Source: Larix sibirica (lineage: Eukaryota; Streptophyta; Pinopsida; Pinales; Pinaceae). From it: a DNA stretch of 21,212 nucleotides. Positions within the stretch are counted from its first letter, which is position 1. The number at the start of each line of letters is the position of its first letter. The translations under genes and the position numbers were made by a program. The DNA is taken from contig NWUY0304939981.1 of assembly GCA_004151065.3 (NCBI GenBank), forward strand, positions 1 to 21,212, given 5' to 3'. Shown piece by piece: positions 9,481 through 19,243 of the stretch. The notes under the pieces were generated by a model. It made no database searches and was not told the DNA's origin. It was given only the letters and a program-made list of their open reading frames with translations.

Positions 9481-10446
9481 GAGATGGGGAGGCTACGATC
9501 TGAGATCTCCTACCTGAGAATATCCACTAACATCTGAGTGGACTGGAATTTTGGGCGAAGAGAATTCGACATAGAGCACTCTACTCGGAGCAGAATGCAC
9601 ATTTGAACCCCCCCCCCCTCAATGCTCGCGGCGGAACTATTATAATTAATGTGCCTATGGATCGGATCATGTGGAGACTAAGCCAAAAAGGCCTTATGTC
9701 CACTTTCCACCCGAACAAATGGTGGAGAACGAGGGGGCAGTCCCAAAACACTTAGCTTCCTTTTGAGCTATAGCGCTTGGCCTTTTATCTTATTATGCGC
9801 CGTGCACCAATGTGAAACAACTCATTAGCTTTATCAGAAACGACCTTTATAATTCCCTTTGTTGGGCGATCACACAAGTCACAAGGAAGGATGCCGCTCC
9901 TAAAAGTCCCTCACACGTTTTATACTGAGTTGAATCACTTTGTATCAAGTGTATACCATATAGTGACAAGAATTAATGCTATCCCTCCGGCCTTTATGGG
10001 ACCAAGAAAACAAGAAGGCAATCCCAACTACAAGGCAAAGGTAAGTGTTCTCCTGTCCCCACGTGTCGTTTCGGGCTGTTTCGATACAGATGTATTTTTA
10101 TTCCAAACCCCCCGAAAGCTAGGTATTATCTGAGCATTATTGGGGCTCTCATAATAAAGAAAGGGGATGCGGGGATAGCAGCTCTGCGAAAGGTCTTAGC
10201 GATCAAGAGTATCCCACTCTGCTACACACATTGAAATAAGATGAAAGTTGGTGAACATGGTCAGATTGACGTGTTACAAAAAGGTTTAGAATCACCCTAG
10301 GGAGAAACTTTAGCAGTTTTTCCACAGTTAAGATAAAGCGGAGGAAGCGTCAAAACATGAGGAACCATAAAAGTGAGTTAATGTGGAACATAACGCCGGG
10401 GATAGTTAATTCGTACCATTACGTTGGGAATATGTTATTTGTTTAA
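9481..10446. other. Mixed spacer, no recognised gene
   Basis: Composition becomes GC-richer again. An 80-codon plus-strand frame at 9891-10133 starts with ATG and contains PPAFMGPRKQEGNPNYKAK. It matches no family I know, and I treat it as likely chance. Confidence 0.45.
9608..9618. repeat. Run of 11 C
   Basis: An uninterrupted homopolymer of 11 cytosines. It is a likely site of length variation and of sequencing error. Confidence 0.9.
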
Positions 10447-10632
10447 CTTTCACTGGCTACTCCCCGAAGATGCCACCACCTTGGAATATCTTTCAGCATA
10501 ACTAGTAGCATATCCACCAGCAGCACTAAGAGTATAACCATCAGTAGAATGCTCAGTAGCATACTTAGCAGCATATATCACAACAGTAACAGATTCCCCA
10601 ATTGTTGATCCAGCGTGAGGCGGCTCTACCAA
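10447..10632 (-). repeat. Triplet-phased repeat, antisense, intact 60-codon frame
   Basis: On the minus strand this is a run of NNT-type triplets (GCT, TAT, ACT, AGT, GGT) from the same family as 2130-2910. Unlike the longer arrays its phase stays open for 60 codons before a TGA. The peptide has spaced Tyr-Ala pairs (IYAAKYATE, GYATSYAERY) and a Gly/Ser-rich tail, and begins at a GTG. It could be the least decayed remnant of a coding repeat. At this length an open frame in a stop-poor triplet repeat is also expected without selection. No domain is recognised. Confidence 0.45.
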
Positions 10633-11374
10633 AATTTGAATGCCGCAGCTGCCGCTGCCCAGGTAAATAAAGTATCCGTGAACGATTCAAGCTATGCAAG
10701 GGGGCGGGAGGTACCTATATCTACCCAGCCAGGTGTGAGTTCTTTCAGTCCAGTGGCTTTGTTTGAAAGAATCTGTCATCCTTAACGAGTAGCTGCTTCC
10801 GTAGGCTCTTACCATTGATCGAGCTAGTTCCCGCTCTGTTCGTCGTGGCCCAACTAGGAGTGGATGCCAACTCAATCTGATTTGCCTCGCATTTACCTCC
10901 CCGTCTATTTATCATAGATCAGCCCTGTCACCGCTTCCCCCGCGAAAAAAACTTGGGTGAAGAATGAAGTGGAGAAAAAGTAAATTGCTTATTTGCCTGG
11001 TTCGTCTGCCTTTCCCTCTCCTGAACCCTCCTTCGACTCGCACTCGCGGATATAAATATCTGCTGGTATCTCGCTGCTTTTTTTAGTCAAGTAAAGAACA
11101 CACGCTTCAACTTGCACCTGCGCTAATTAGTGACTTGCTAACTTGCCTTCATGTCTCGCTACTGATACACTTTATATAAATCGGTTCTAGCGCCTTATAA
11201 TGAGTCTCGCTCTAAAACCTTGTACTTTAGCTAGCGATTGCGCGTTAGTTTTGCTTTTTCTTTTTGTTTAATTATTTCGTTGACACTCGAATTTATCCTA
11301 TCTTGTTAATTGAGCTAGTGGACATGAATGGCCTTCTAATTATGGTAGTCAAAAGCGGGATTATCTGAATAAGA
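10633..11374. other. Pyrimidine-rich spacer, no gene
   Basis: The plus strand is rich in C and T at 10900-11250, with recurring TCTCGCT (about 11089, 11154, 11205) in diverged surroundings. Minus-strand frame 10687-10875 (62 codons) resembles nothing I know. I see no RNA gene. Confidence 0.45.
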
Positions 11375-11704
11375 ATGTTCCTAACCTCTTGGCAAAACGT
11401 TTTCAGAGGGACCAATATTGTCTTAGCACGAAGGACTGGTAGTCTTTCTGTCTGCAACGAAGATTACGTCCTCACTCAAGCCAAGCCCTCCTCTTCCAGA
11501 ATAAATGGATTTTCAAGACCAGCACAAAGCATCATTCTAAAAGGAGGAGCACCTCTCATAAGGGTTACATCTAAAATCTGCAGGGGACTTAACCAAATCC
11601 GGCACTTGGGGTTGATTGAAATCCTAATGATGAACGCATTGGCAGAAGAGCCACGTGATGGGATGATCAACTGGACTGCTATTCCCAAAATGACTATAAA
11701 ATGA
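11375..11704 (+). CDS. Hypothetical ORF, 109 codons, open on both strands
   Basis: This plus-strand frame starts with ATG. The minus strand of the same DNA is also open for 70 codons (11476-11688), beginning MGIAVQLIIPSRGS. Neither translation carries a domain I can name. Composition is mixed and protein-like on both strands, GC-richer than the AT-rich desert, and free of the triplet-repeat pattern. It may be a fragment of foreign, for example nuclear, DNA in which only one strand was ever coding. I cannot decide which. Confidence 0.17.
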   Translation: MFLTSWQNVFRGTNIVLARRTGSLSVCNEDYVLTQAKPSSSRINGFSRPAQSIILKGGAPLIRVTSKICRGLNQIRHLGLIEILMMNALAEEPRDGMINWTAIPKMTIK

Positions 11705-13107
11705 TAAAGTCAGATGGAACCCTGCATTGCCCTCTACAGAATTCTACCCATTTCATTCAGGTCTTCTTGTCCATAAGAAAGACAAGCGAAATGGAGGTCC
11801 AAAGCGTCCCCGAAGATCGGTTAAAGGTACCTGAAAAGCACTCCTATCTTGATGAAAGAGACTTACAATAATCCCAACAGGTTGAGTTCTGCTAACTATT
11901 AGACTCCCGAACCGGCCCTTTTAGATGACCGACTTTGAAGGTGACAAGGCCACAAATAGTCTGACAAAGAGTCAGGACTAGGAGTAGATAGCTAGTTCCT
12001 CCCTGAGTATGTTTCATCAGGTTTGGACCTAAGCGAGATTATCTCATGTGTCATATTATCGCAAAAACTTGCGTTGAAACTGATCTTAAGGCAAACTATA
12101 CCTCAACCCACCATGCGTAGCAAAAGCGCAAACTCTGAGGTAGGTCAACAGACATGAGACTGACAGGGAGAACTCACCAGGTAAGTATTGCGGTCGGACT
12201 TCCATAGTAAAGACTACGCTTCTCTGGGAAGCGGGGATATTGAAGTCCAGAACAGTGAAGATTCCAGTGAAGTCACGTAGCGGTCGGGAATTCTTCATTC
12301 TGTTCAGTGGAGTTTAGAGCTTCAACTATCTTCTAATGAAGAAGAGGTTCTTGGAGTACCATTTATACTAGTGCTGTATGGGAAGGAGGACCAGGAGATT
12401 GCTCAAGATCTCTAGGTCTGTTGGTGCCATTTGTAGGTCCCCGTCATCTTTCTAGGTTGACCGTCTAGTTCAAACGAGGATTCCTGGGAAGGACTTGGGG
12501 GACATGGAAAACGGACTTGATTCGGAGCGACACCGTATAAAGGCAGACCATAGTATAAATAATAAATAAATAGGAATTTGCATGAAAATTGATAGGCTTG
12601 GTTCCTCTTGGTCAGTGCTTCTATGGTTAAACCTTTCTGATTAGGGAAAATAGTTTCTTTTGCTCCGGATTTGCTTTGCCAAAGAATCACAGGGGGTTGC
12701 CATCCATGAAAATGGACATATAAAGAAAGAACGGATTCTATACCTGATCCTTTTTAGAAGTCACAAGACCACTGTATGCCTTCTGGATTGAGCCCTACGC
12801 TTTCCTGGTCAAGCGTTAGATTCGGTTGGTTGCTCCAGCTGTCTTCAGTTTTCACTAATTGACCATTCTTTCAAACCGGCTGTAGGTTCTTCACAGGCTT
12901 ATAGTACAGAGATCACCACTTGTTATGCCCTTTTTTTAGTGGGTTACTTTTCCTGTTGAGCATCGTTTTTACAGCAATCTCCGCTTAGGGTAGTATCATA
13001 CAGGTCAGGAGAATACTCTGGTTTTTGCTCATACGCCTCGCAAGATTCATAATCTGCGAAAGTCGTCTCGAAGCTTAACGTCAGGCCTGGGGAGAGGGGC
13101 TTACTAT
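11705..13107. other. Spacer, possibly of foreign origin, no gene recognised
   Basis: Composition resembles the preceding block more than the AT-rich desert. Minus-strand frames at 12086-12298 (70 codons) and 12412-12690 (92 codons) show no domain I recognise. Small diverged repeats occur, for example GCGGTCGG at about 12190 and GCGGTCGGG at about 12279. I looked for reverse transcriptase signatures and found none. Confidence 0.45.
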
Positions 13108-13135
13108 AATGAATGGTGGGAAATGAATGGTGGGA
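13108..13135. repeat. Perfect 14-bp tandem duplication
   Basis: AATGAATGGTGGGA occurs twice head to tail with no mismatch. The exactness suggests a recent slippage event. The plus-strand frame 13127-13372 (81 codons) starts inside it, but I see no family for that frame. Confidence 0.95.
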
Positions 13136-13302
13136 TCTGTTGAAAGCCGCCTCTCGTCGGGAGCCGGCAGGAATATCGGTGGAGCATCGGTAGCAATCAT
13201 TGGAAGCCCATCCGTTCCATTCCGTGGAGAGGTGGTAATTGGAAGGAGGATATGTTGGTTTTTGCGATGGAAAGACGGAATTAGAATCCCCTGGCTTTTC
13301 TC

Positions 13303-13440
13303 CGCTGATTCAATGGCTTTTGAGATTAATTATTGGGTAGAACTCGGTCGATCCATTCCCAATCGGGGATAAGGGCTAGAGCTGAACCTTTCACTTATAA
13401 GATTTGATTCGCTGATTCAATGGCTTTTGGGATAAATTAT
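13303..13440. repeat. 31-nt direct repeat pair, 107 nt apart
   Basis: Copies lie at 13303-13333 and 13410-13440. Both begin CGCTGATTCAATGGCTTTTG and differ at only two positions in the remaining bases. The pair is much better conserved than most repeats here, so it is probably a fairly recent local duplication. Confidence 0.9.
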
Positions 13441-13740
13441 GAGTCTCCTCAGCATTAAAAATCGGAGGAGGAGGTTGCCTTTTTGCACTCACTCATATAC
13501 ATATTCAATATACCAGTCCATATCCACCTGGCATATTGATTCAAATTGAAAACTAAATTCTAAGTAAACCAAAGGTCAATGTATGCAAATGGCTATGAAG
13601 CGCTGTAGGTCTCTATAGAGGCTTTATCATCACTATCTGAGTCGTCCCACTATGGGATCTAGCTAGTAGATACTGGTTGCAAGAAGTAATTGCATGCCAC
13701 CAGAGGCTTTTTTAATACAGTCAAGTACCATATACTGTAT
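13441..13740. other. Spacer, no gene seen
   Basis: No gene is recognised. From about 13660 it grades into the AAGTACC/GCAAGT repeat region. Confidence 0.45.
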
Positions 13741-14020
13741 GCAAGTAACAAACAGTTCGATATAAAGTACCCTATGGGATGGTAGCTAGTACGTACGCTC
13801 AAGTACCTTATTGGCTGATAAGAAGTACCAGTGTATGCTATACTAGTTCCCTCTGGGGAGTACAGCAAGCGACTTGAGGAGCGATCCTACCCTTTGGGTA
13901 GTATTGTCAGTATCAGAGCTATAGGATAGAAGCAAGTTCCAGTACAGTTACTGTAGGCTGGAAGCAAGTCACAAACAGTTAATTATAAAGTCCCCTATGT
14001 TCCGCATGGTAGCAAGTTTC
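13741..14020. repeat. AAGTACC/GCAAGT degenerate repeat cluster with a ~50-nt direct repeat
   Basis: Copies at 13741-13792 and 13964-14018 share GCAAGT, ACAAACAGTT, TATAAAGT, CCCTATG and ATGGTAGC in the same order, with a 3-4 nt insertion in the second. Nested within is a 28-nt unit found at 13765-13792 and 13801-13828 (21 of 28 positions equal), beginning AAGTACC and ending AGTAC. GCAAGT or CAAGT recurs through the cluster. A minus-strand frame (13659-13868) is a reading of this repeat and not called. Confidence 0.8.
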
Positions 14021-15359
14021 AGTAACAGTGCAAGTACCCAGAGCAGTGTTGTTGACATACGAGCAGCATATTGATTAAGCCATGTTACCAACAGATTAGA
14101 TTAGATTGAGTTCAACGGATTTAGAACGGAATCTTATTCTGTTTATGCTTGCCGATATTGGACCTTTCACTTTTTGAGTTTAACACCCGGTAAGGTGGCG
14201 GCCTGGGCAGGTGGCTTAGGCGGATTGGGCCTTAGGTGCTATGAGTTGTAGGTTTCGAGTAGGAATAGGGAGTAGGGGAGTTTGGAGTAGAGTTGTAGTT
14301 TCAAGGTTAGGTCCTTCCCTATATATATTTACTCTTATCGGTACGTGAGATTAAATAAAGTAAGCTGATGCAACAAGACTTTATGTCTCCAACGGTGGTG
14401 ATTAAGTAGCACTAAGCGTATAAACTTGAATAAGGCTCCTGTATAAGCGGGTAACTTGCCTTACATATGAGCTTATCTGTTTGCTTTTTAAGGACTTATT
14501 GGGTGGGGGGCCACGTCCCTCCTCTTTATTCTTATTGGTAATCAATCTATCAGTTGCCCGTCGTCCGGTGACCACCTAAGCTAAAACTATGTTTTCTATC
14601 AAGTGAATTTATACAATCAGTTGGGCCCACCCCAATGTTGGCAGTAGCGGATTGAGCGGAAAGCGGGTATGCGAGCGTTAATGTGAGAATGTGGAATGCT
14701 GCGGGTATGCAGGAAAGGTATACTTGGTAATAGAATACTGGGAGAATGCGGTCGTATTGAGTAATGCTGGGTACGAAAGATGGATAGCTTATGTACCACG
14801 TATCGGGAGTGAGCTGTGGAGTTTATGGGGACGCGCTAAGGTAAAGTAATAAATAGACTAAATATGGGTGTCTTCATATTGGTACGATAGCTGGGTTGGT
14901 TGGAACACCTCTCCAACTCCAAGGTTGGTCATTCAAAAAGCATTGCTTAACCTAGAACCATGGCCTTCCTCTCTGGTTGATCCAATCACTCAATCATTCC
15001 CCATTCTGGATCAATGCTTCCCGGATCCCGCTATTCCATTCCTTCAAATCTATACTATACCTATCCCGTCCCACCTTTTTTATTTCTGACTTGCCTTGTC
15101 TCCTCCACCTTACCTTATAAGCGTGCATTAGCTATGGCTTAAGTTATAAAGCTATGGCCTGGACCTCCATGTCTGCCTTCCCATTTTTATCTATCTTCCC
15201 TAGGGATGCCAAGTGCTTCCATCCTGCCTTCCCTACTGCTCCTTCCACTGCGGATTGAAATAATGCCGGTCTGATGAACTGATTATGAAATTGTTGGTTA
15301 AACCGGCGCTGGTGGAATCTGTGATCCTAGACTAAAGAGATTTCACTCTGCACTACTAG
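14021..15359. other. Spacer with low-complexity purine and pyrimidine tracts
   Basis: The plus strand is G-rich at 14170-14310, with diverged GAGTAGG units at 14255-14295, and pyrimidine-rich at 14900-15250. In the latter CTGCCTTCCC occurs at about 15173 and 15223 and AGCTATGGC at about 15130 and 15150. Frames 14617-14799 (minus) and 14868-15089 (plus, GTG start) have Ser/Pro/Ile-rich compositions expected of such tracts. I call no gene. Confidence 0.5.
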
Positions 15360-15750
15360 AGATAAAGGCCAGTTGTAAGTGCCAAAGCTAGAAGTATCAT
15401 TAAAATAACTACTAAGAGTTAGCTTAGCTAAGGTGGAAATAGTTGTTAGTTCCCGAAGAGCAGCTAGTTGGTAATGGCTTAGTGTCAGCTTAAATAGTTG
15501 TTAGAGCTGGGTTAAGATCAAGGGTTAATAAAAAGAGGAATATAATTGAAGGAATTAGAGCCACTAACAGCTCCGGCTAAGCACAGAGAGTAAAAGCTAG
15601 GAGTTCGCTTATGAACTAGTTGTTATATAAATTGAAAGAGAGGTTGAAATAAAGAGCTAATTGTAAATAGTTTCAAGTTAGTCGTTTTCAACTGAACTCG
15701 AACTAAAAAGAGTTCAGGCTAAGACTAAGGCTTTAACTAGGCTAATTAAC
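15360..15750. repeat. Degenerate GCTAA/TAGTTGTTAG repeat field
   Basis: A 13-mer, AAATAGTTGTTAG, is exact at 15437-15449 and 15492-15504. Related forms (CTAGTTGTTA, CTAATTGTAAATAG) follow at about 15618 and 15657. GGCTAA and AGCTAA recur to the end of the block. The pattern suggests an old repeat of roughly 55 nt or shorter units decayed past clear unit boundaries. No frame is open through it. Confidence 0.6.
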
Positions 15751-16989
15751 AAGGAATAATGCTATTGTGGTGAGGTCAAACTGCACATATAGTCCTGTTA
15801 TTTTTGATTGGCAGGTTCTACTGGGTTAAATGGTAACATGGGGAACATCATCTCTCCCGTTAGGTGATTTGTAAATCCAGCAAGCAGAAGGATATCAGCA
15901 GGATAGGTTCTTACACTGTGTCCTTTTGGTTATAACTAACATGTCTAGGCTTAAAAGCGTAAATAAACAAGATCTCTCTCTCGGCGTCTTTCAAGCAGGT
16001 AGGTGTGACCGTGTCTTGTCTAGGTCCGCCTTTATCGGAGAATCAGAGGCATTTCCTTCCTCACCGTCTCTGCTTCGTTCTCGGCCTGGCTGGACTGCCT
16101 CCTCCATAAGTTGTACTGGTGCCGCTACCTATGCTGCTGATACTAAGCTGGGATCCGCCTGCTGCTTGGCATGGAAGGCATTCTCGCAAGAGAAAAGCAA
16201 TTCCACTTGAGCAATTCGTATTATTATTATATTCCGGGAGCAGAAGTCAAGTCTTTTTTCACAACCATGCTACCACGCCTACCCCTACCTCTAATTGAGC
16301 AATCCTTGTGAATAGCTGAAATCCTACTGCCAAGCTAGTGGGATCGATCTCTTCTACTATTGTCTTTCCTTTGAATCAACCTACCTTACCCCGGAACAAT
16401 GCCATTAAGCTTCCCTGGTCCCGACATGACTGACTGGGCGAGGAAGAACAGCGGAGGCAACCTCCACTCGGATAAACTACCTTTACTTTAGAGATGGGAA
16501 AGGAGTAAGAACTGATAGCCATTTCCCCTGAGCCAGGCGAAGATGAAATGAATGCCTTTAGAATGCCCGACCCACCAAGACCTATTGCCCTTACTCCAAC
16601 AGATTCAAAGCGGGTAGACCTTTAGATTAGACAATTCCTACTGCTGTGCTAAAGGCTAGAGAGGCAAGAAGAAGAACATCTTACTCAACAAGAGTTAAGT
16701 TAAGGAAGAGATGCACCTAGCGGATAGAGAAAGCTTTTCACATTCTCCGATCTATGCTATGGGTACAAAGAAGACCAAGAAAATATCGACCTCGACCAAA
16801 CCAATCTCAAGTGGAAGCCCAGGAAGTACTAGTACTATCACCGGATTAGTTCAAAAGAAGAGATGCCAGACTTAACGAAATAAGTCTATTTCTCCTTCAG
16901 AAAGAATATCGGGATCGGCCTAGCACAAAGTTCCGCATTCCCAGGAGCAGCAGCAAAAAGGCCGGGGTAATTTCCACAATATAAGTTTA
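15751..16989. other. Spacer, including a Ser/Ala-rich frame at 15926-16210
   Basis: The 94-codon plus-strand frame starts with GTG (or ATG three codons on would be a different site) and is Ser-rich. Its second half (about 16107-16170) reads SCTGAATYAADTKLGSACC and uses the vocabulary of the triplet repeat, so it may be a short sense-strand patch of that family. From 16600 to 16960 the plus strand is A- and G-rich. A basic 39-codon frame from about 16759 starts MGTKKTKKISTSTKP, with no recognised family. I support no gene here. Confidence 0.4.
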
Positions 16990-17840
16990 ACAAATATTAG
17001 TATTATTATTCCCAGCTTCCTCAGTTCCCGTAACACCAGTTGGTTGAAGGGGTATTACGATCAGCAGTATAAGCATTACAACTAAAAGTCCTAGTCCCCT
17101 CCATCATCTGAAGTCAAAGCATTCCCAACCTCCTAAGTTCCAGTCTCATTTCCAGGAGCAGTTGAAGGGGCAGCATCCCTACCGGCATACCCAGTAGCAA
17201 AAGGCTTCCCAGGACAAGCACCAGATCATTACCAACATTAATTGAAAAAGCATTATGTTAATAAGCAGTTGGAGCGGCACAACCAGGAGCATAATTTCCA
17301 GCCCCAGAAGCACCAGTTGTTGAACCACTTGCAAAACCTGGCAAAGCAGCGCAAGCAGCAGCATCACAACAAGATGCACCAGTTTAACCAGCTTCATTCC
17401 CATCATAAGTTGAAATGGGATAATTATTTCAATAATTAGTTGAACCATAATTTATAGCATAAGTTTAAGGGGAATTATTTCCAGTATCATTTCCATCATC
17501 ATAATTATTACCAGCAGCCTCAGCATCAGTTGAACTGGCCTCCTCCTCTCATTCATGGCAACAGTTTCCAGAGCATTCCCAAGATCATTCCCAGAAGCAT
17601 AGGTTGAACCAGGATCATTACTAGAATTATTCCCATTAGCATAACCAGTTTCACCAACATCAATTGAATAAGCATAATTATTCTTACCAGCAGTATCTCC
17701 ATAAGTGGTTGAAGGAGCACAATTCCCAACATCCCCGCACCCCCACCAGAAGCAGCATCAAAACAAGCAATACCAGTAAAATAAGCTTTATTCGCAGGAT
17801 TTCTAGCAGCAGTTGAAAGAGCACTCCCTACATAATGCAG
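16990..17840 (-). repeat. Largest triplet-phased repeat array, antisense copy
   Basis: On the minus strand the array reads in NNT triplets. In the 56 triplets from 17539 down to 17372, 40 end in T by my hand count. Read in this phase, peptide-like stretches include STYASGNDLGNALETVA and GASGAGNYAPGCAAPTAY. The three in-frame stops in those 56 triplets all stand where intact blocks have TCA in the motif TTCAACT. Frame changes occur at a G-rich run near 17740-17752 and near 17225. The minus-strand ORFs 17179-17448 and 17553-18005 and the plus-strand frame at 17242-17439 are alternative readings of this repeat. The block near 17670-17738 aligns with the reverse complement of 2491-2558. Confidence 0.75.
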
Positions 17841-18910
17841 TATAGAGAGCAGGTAGAGAAAGTGTGTTTCTAATGGTTCAAAAGTCGAGGAGAAATGGCC
17901 AAGCCAGCTTCTTATAGGCTGTCCATTGTTAGAGCGTTTTGCATCATCTAGTAAGGAATAGGGGTAAGGAGTTATGAATCTGGCTTCAACGAGTAGAGCC
18001 AGCAAATAAAGGCTGCCACTTCACCCAGCAGGCTAGGAAGCTATTATTCTGGTTCAGGGACAAAAACATAGAGCGGCGTGCTCATATAGTAAGGTAATAT
18101 AATACACAACCTCATATTAAGAATAGGATACTCTCGGCAGCATATTTAGTTGTCATTACAGCAACTTTACTATTATTATGTCTAGACCTAATGAGGCAGG
18201 AACAACACCTTATGTGCTCAACTATTATAATGGGGGATATGAAGCCTATGAACTCGGAGTATAAATTTATAGCCGTTGATTCATAAGCGGTACCGACCTA
18301 TTGTGACCGCCTCACCTTAAACCTCGGGACTATGTGCTTTTCATTATAGTGGCTATGTGCATGCTGTGTATGGATGGATGCCTTCGTGCAGTCTGTGAAC
18401 GGCTTTATGTGAACGGATTCTGGGACATCGCTTATATGAATTTATTATGGGACGGACATCGCTTCTGTGATAGATGCCGTATTGAGCCATTTATTTATCA
18501 AACTCCAACATATTTATATATTGCTCAAGGCTGCGTTATAAATCCAGTTTGAGTTTATCCCGTCCCCAGGCCAGATGCAGAAGCAAAGCAAGCACTAGTA
18601 GCAGTTCGAGCCCAAGATACAGAGCCAGTTAGCGCGAACAACTAGTATGGGGTGATTTACTGAGTTACATATCCAATTGGATAACCGTGGCCCATATATC
18701 ATCCATTCAAGGATATTCCCAAGGCATAGGTACGATTATGAGGGTCCCAAGGAGAAGCCCCACCCAATACTTCGAGATCACTTTCTATCTTTCCGAACCT
18801 AATTTGAACCCGGGTTGACCTTGAAGATCTTCCCGTCTCATTTTTACCCACCCACTTAAGCCAATTCATTTTCATTTCTAGATTAATGAAATGCCTCTAA
18901 TTTAGGTCAC
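17841..18910. other. Spacer, no gene recognised
   Basis: The short frame 18178-18264 (28 codons, MSRPNEAGTTPYVLNYYNGG and on) has triplet-repeat flavour and an ATG and TAA, but is too small to support. The frame 18334-18552 (72 codons) is Cys- and Met-rich and covers a local repeat. No tRNA or rRNA was seen. Confidence 0.45.
18422..18464. repeat. 12-nt direct repeat, 31 nt apart
   Basis: GGGACATCGCTT (18422-18433) and CGGACATCGCTT (18453-18464) lie in a stretch with repeated GTGAACGG and ATGTGC strings. It is a minor slippage-type repeat. Confidence 0.7.
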
Positions 18911-19243
18911 TTATCTATCTAACGTGAAACGCTTTTCCTCGATTTCAGATGCGAGAGTGGGCGCATAAACGATAGCTGATAGGATTTCCCAATAAGTAAC
19001 CACCCTACCTATGCAGGGCCAGCTGTCTATCTTAACAATAGTCACATCACGCTGGTGGGGATTCGATCCGACCGCAGAGATATCCATCCCTACGATCACC
19101 TTGTTACGCGATATGGGCTTAATTGCCCGGAGATGATAGGATTTGAACCTATAAACTAAGCCGATGAAAGCGAAGGGAGACCCGTCTCCACCTCCTTTTT
19201 TGAAACGTGGTTCTCCCTCCTCTCGAAAGAGGACGGGATACAT
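18911..19243 (-). CDS. Hypothetical ORF, 110 codons, overlapping RNA-like relics
   Basis: The frame has an ATG start and a protein-like, mixed composition, ending in a charged tail (LASEIEEKRFTLDR). I recognise no domain. Two inner segments, LVYRFKSYHLRAI and VGSNPHQ, look like translations of tRNA T-arms (the GGTTCAAATCC type), and the segment between covers bases resembling the end of a small-subunit rRNA. The frame may therefore be a by-product of decayed RNA-gene sequence rather than a real gene. Confidence 0.2.
   Translation of the reverse strand: MYPVLFREEGEPRFKKGGGDGSPFAFIGLVYRFKSYHLRAIKPISRNKVIVGMDISAVGSNPHQRDVTIVKIDSWPCIGRVVTYWEILSAIVYAPTLASEIEEKRFTLDR
19059..19107 (-). pseudogene. 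Possible relic of the 3' end of a small-subunit rRNA
   Basis: The minus strand reads GTAACAAGGTGATCGTAGGG, then about 15 diverged bases, then GCGGTCGGATCGAATCC. Small-subunit rRNAs end with GTAACAAGGT, a few bases, CGTAGGG, then TGCGGCTGGAT, and plant mitochondrial ones continue with GAATCC. The order of matching blocks is right, but there are insertions of several bases. The sequence further upstream on that strand does not look like rRNA. It could be a decayed fragment or coincidence; it is certainly not an intact rRNA. Confidence 0.25.
19128..19165 (-). pseudogene. tRNA 3'-half-like sequence (T-arm and acceptor strand)
   Basis: On the minus strand ATAGG TTCAAAT CCTAT forms a perfect 5-bp T-stem with a canonical 7-base loop. 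It is followed by CATCTCC as a candidate acceptor strand. I could not find a matching anticodon stem or D-arm upstream, nor a convincing partner (GGAGATG) for the acceptor. This is at most a truncated tRNA relic and may be chance. Confidence 0.22.

Noticed and set aside
12412-12960. Minus-strand frame containing YYGLPLYGVAP as a possible reverse transcriptase
   Set aside because: The resemblance to the YGLKQAP-type motif of copia elements is limited to three or four residues, and no other reverse transcriptase motif lies nearby in any frame.
17242-17439. Plus-strand His/Gln/Asn-rich frame of 65 codons
   Set aside because: It is the antisense reading of the minus-strand triplet repeat. The biased composition follows directly from the complement of NNT triplets.
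18780-18830. TTTGAACCCGGGTTGACC as a tRNA T-arm on the minus strand
   Set aside because: The T-stem does not pair (GGGTTCAAATT lacks a complementary arm) and no acceptor or anticodon arm is present.
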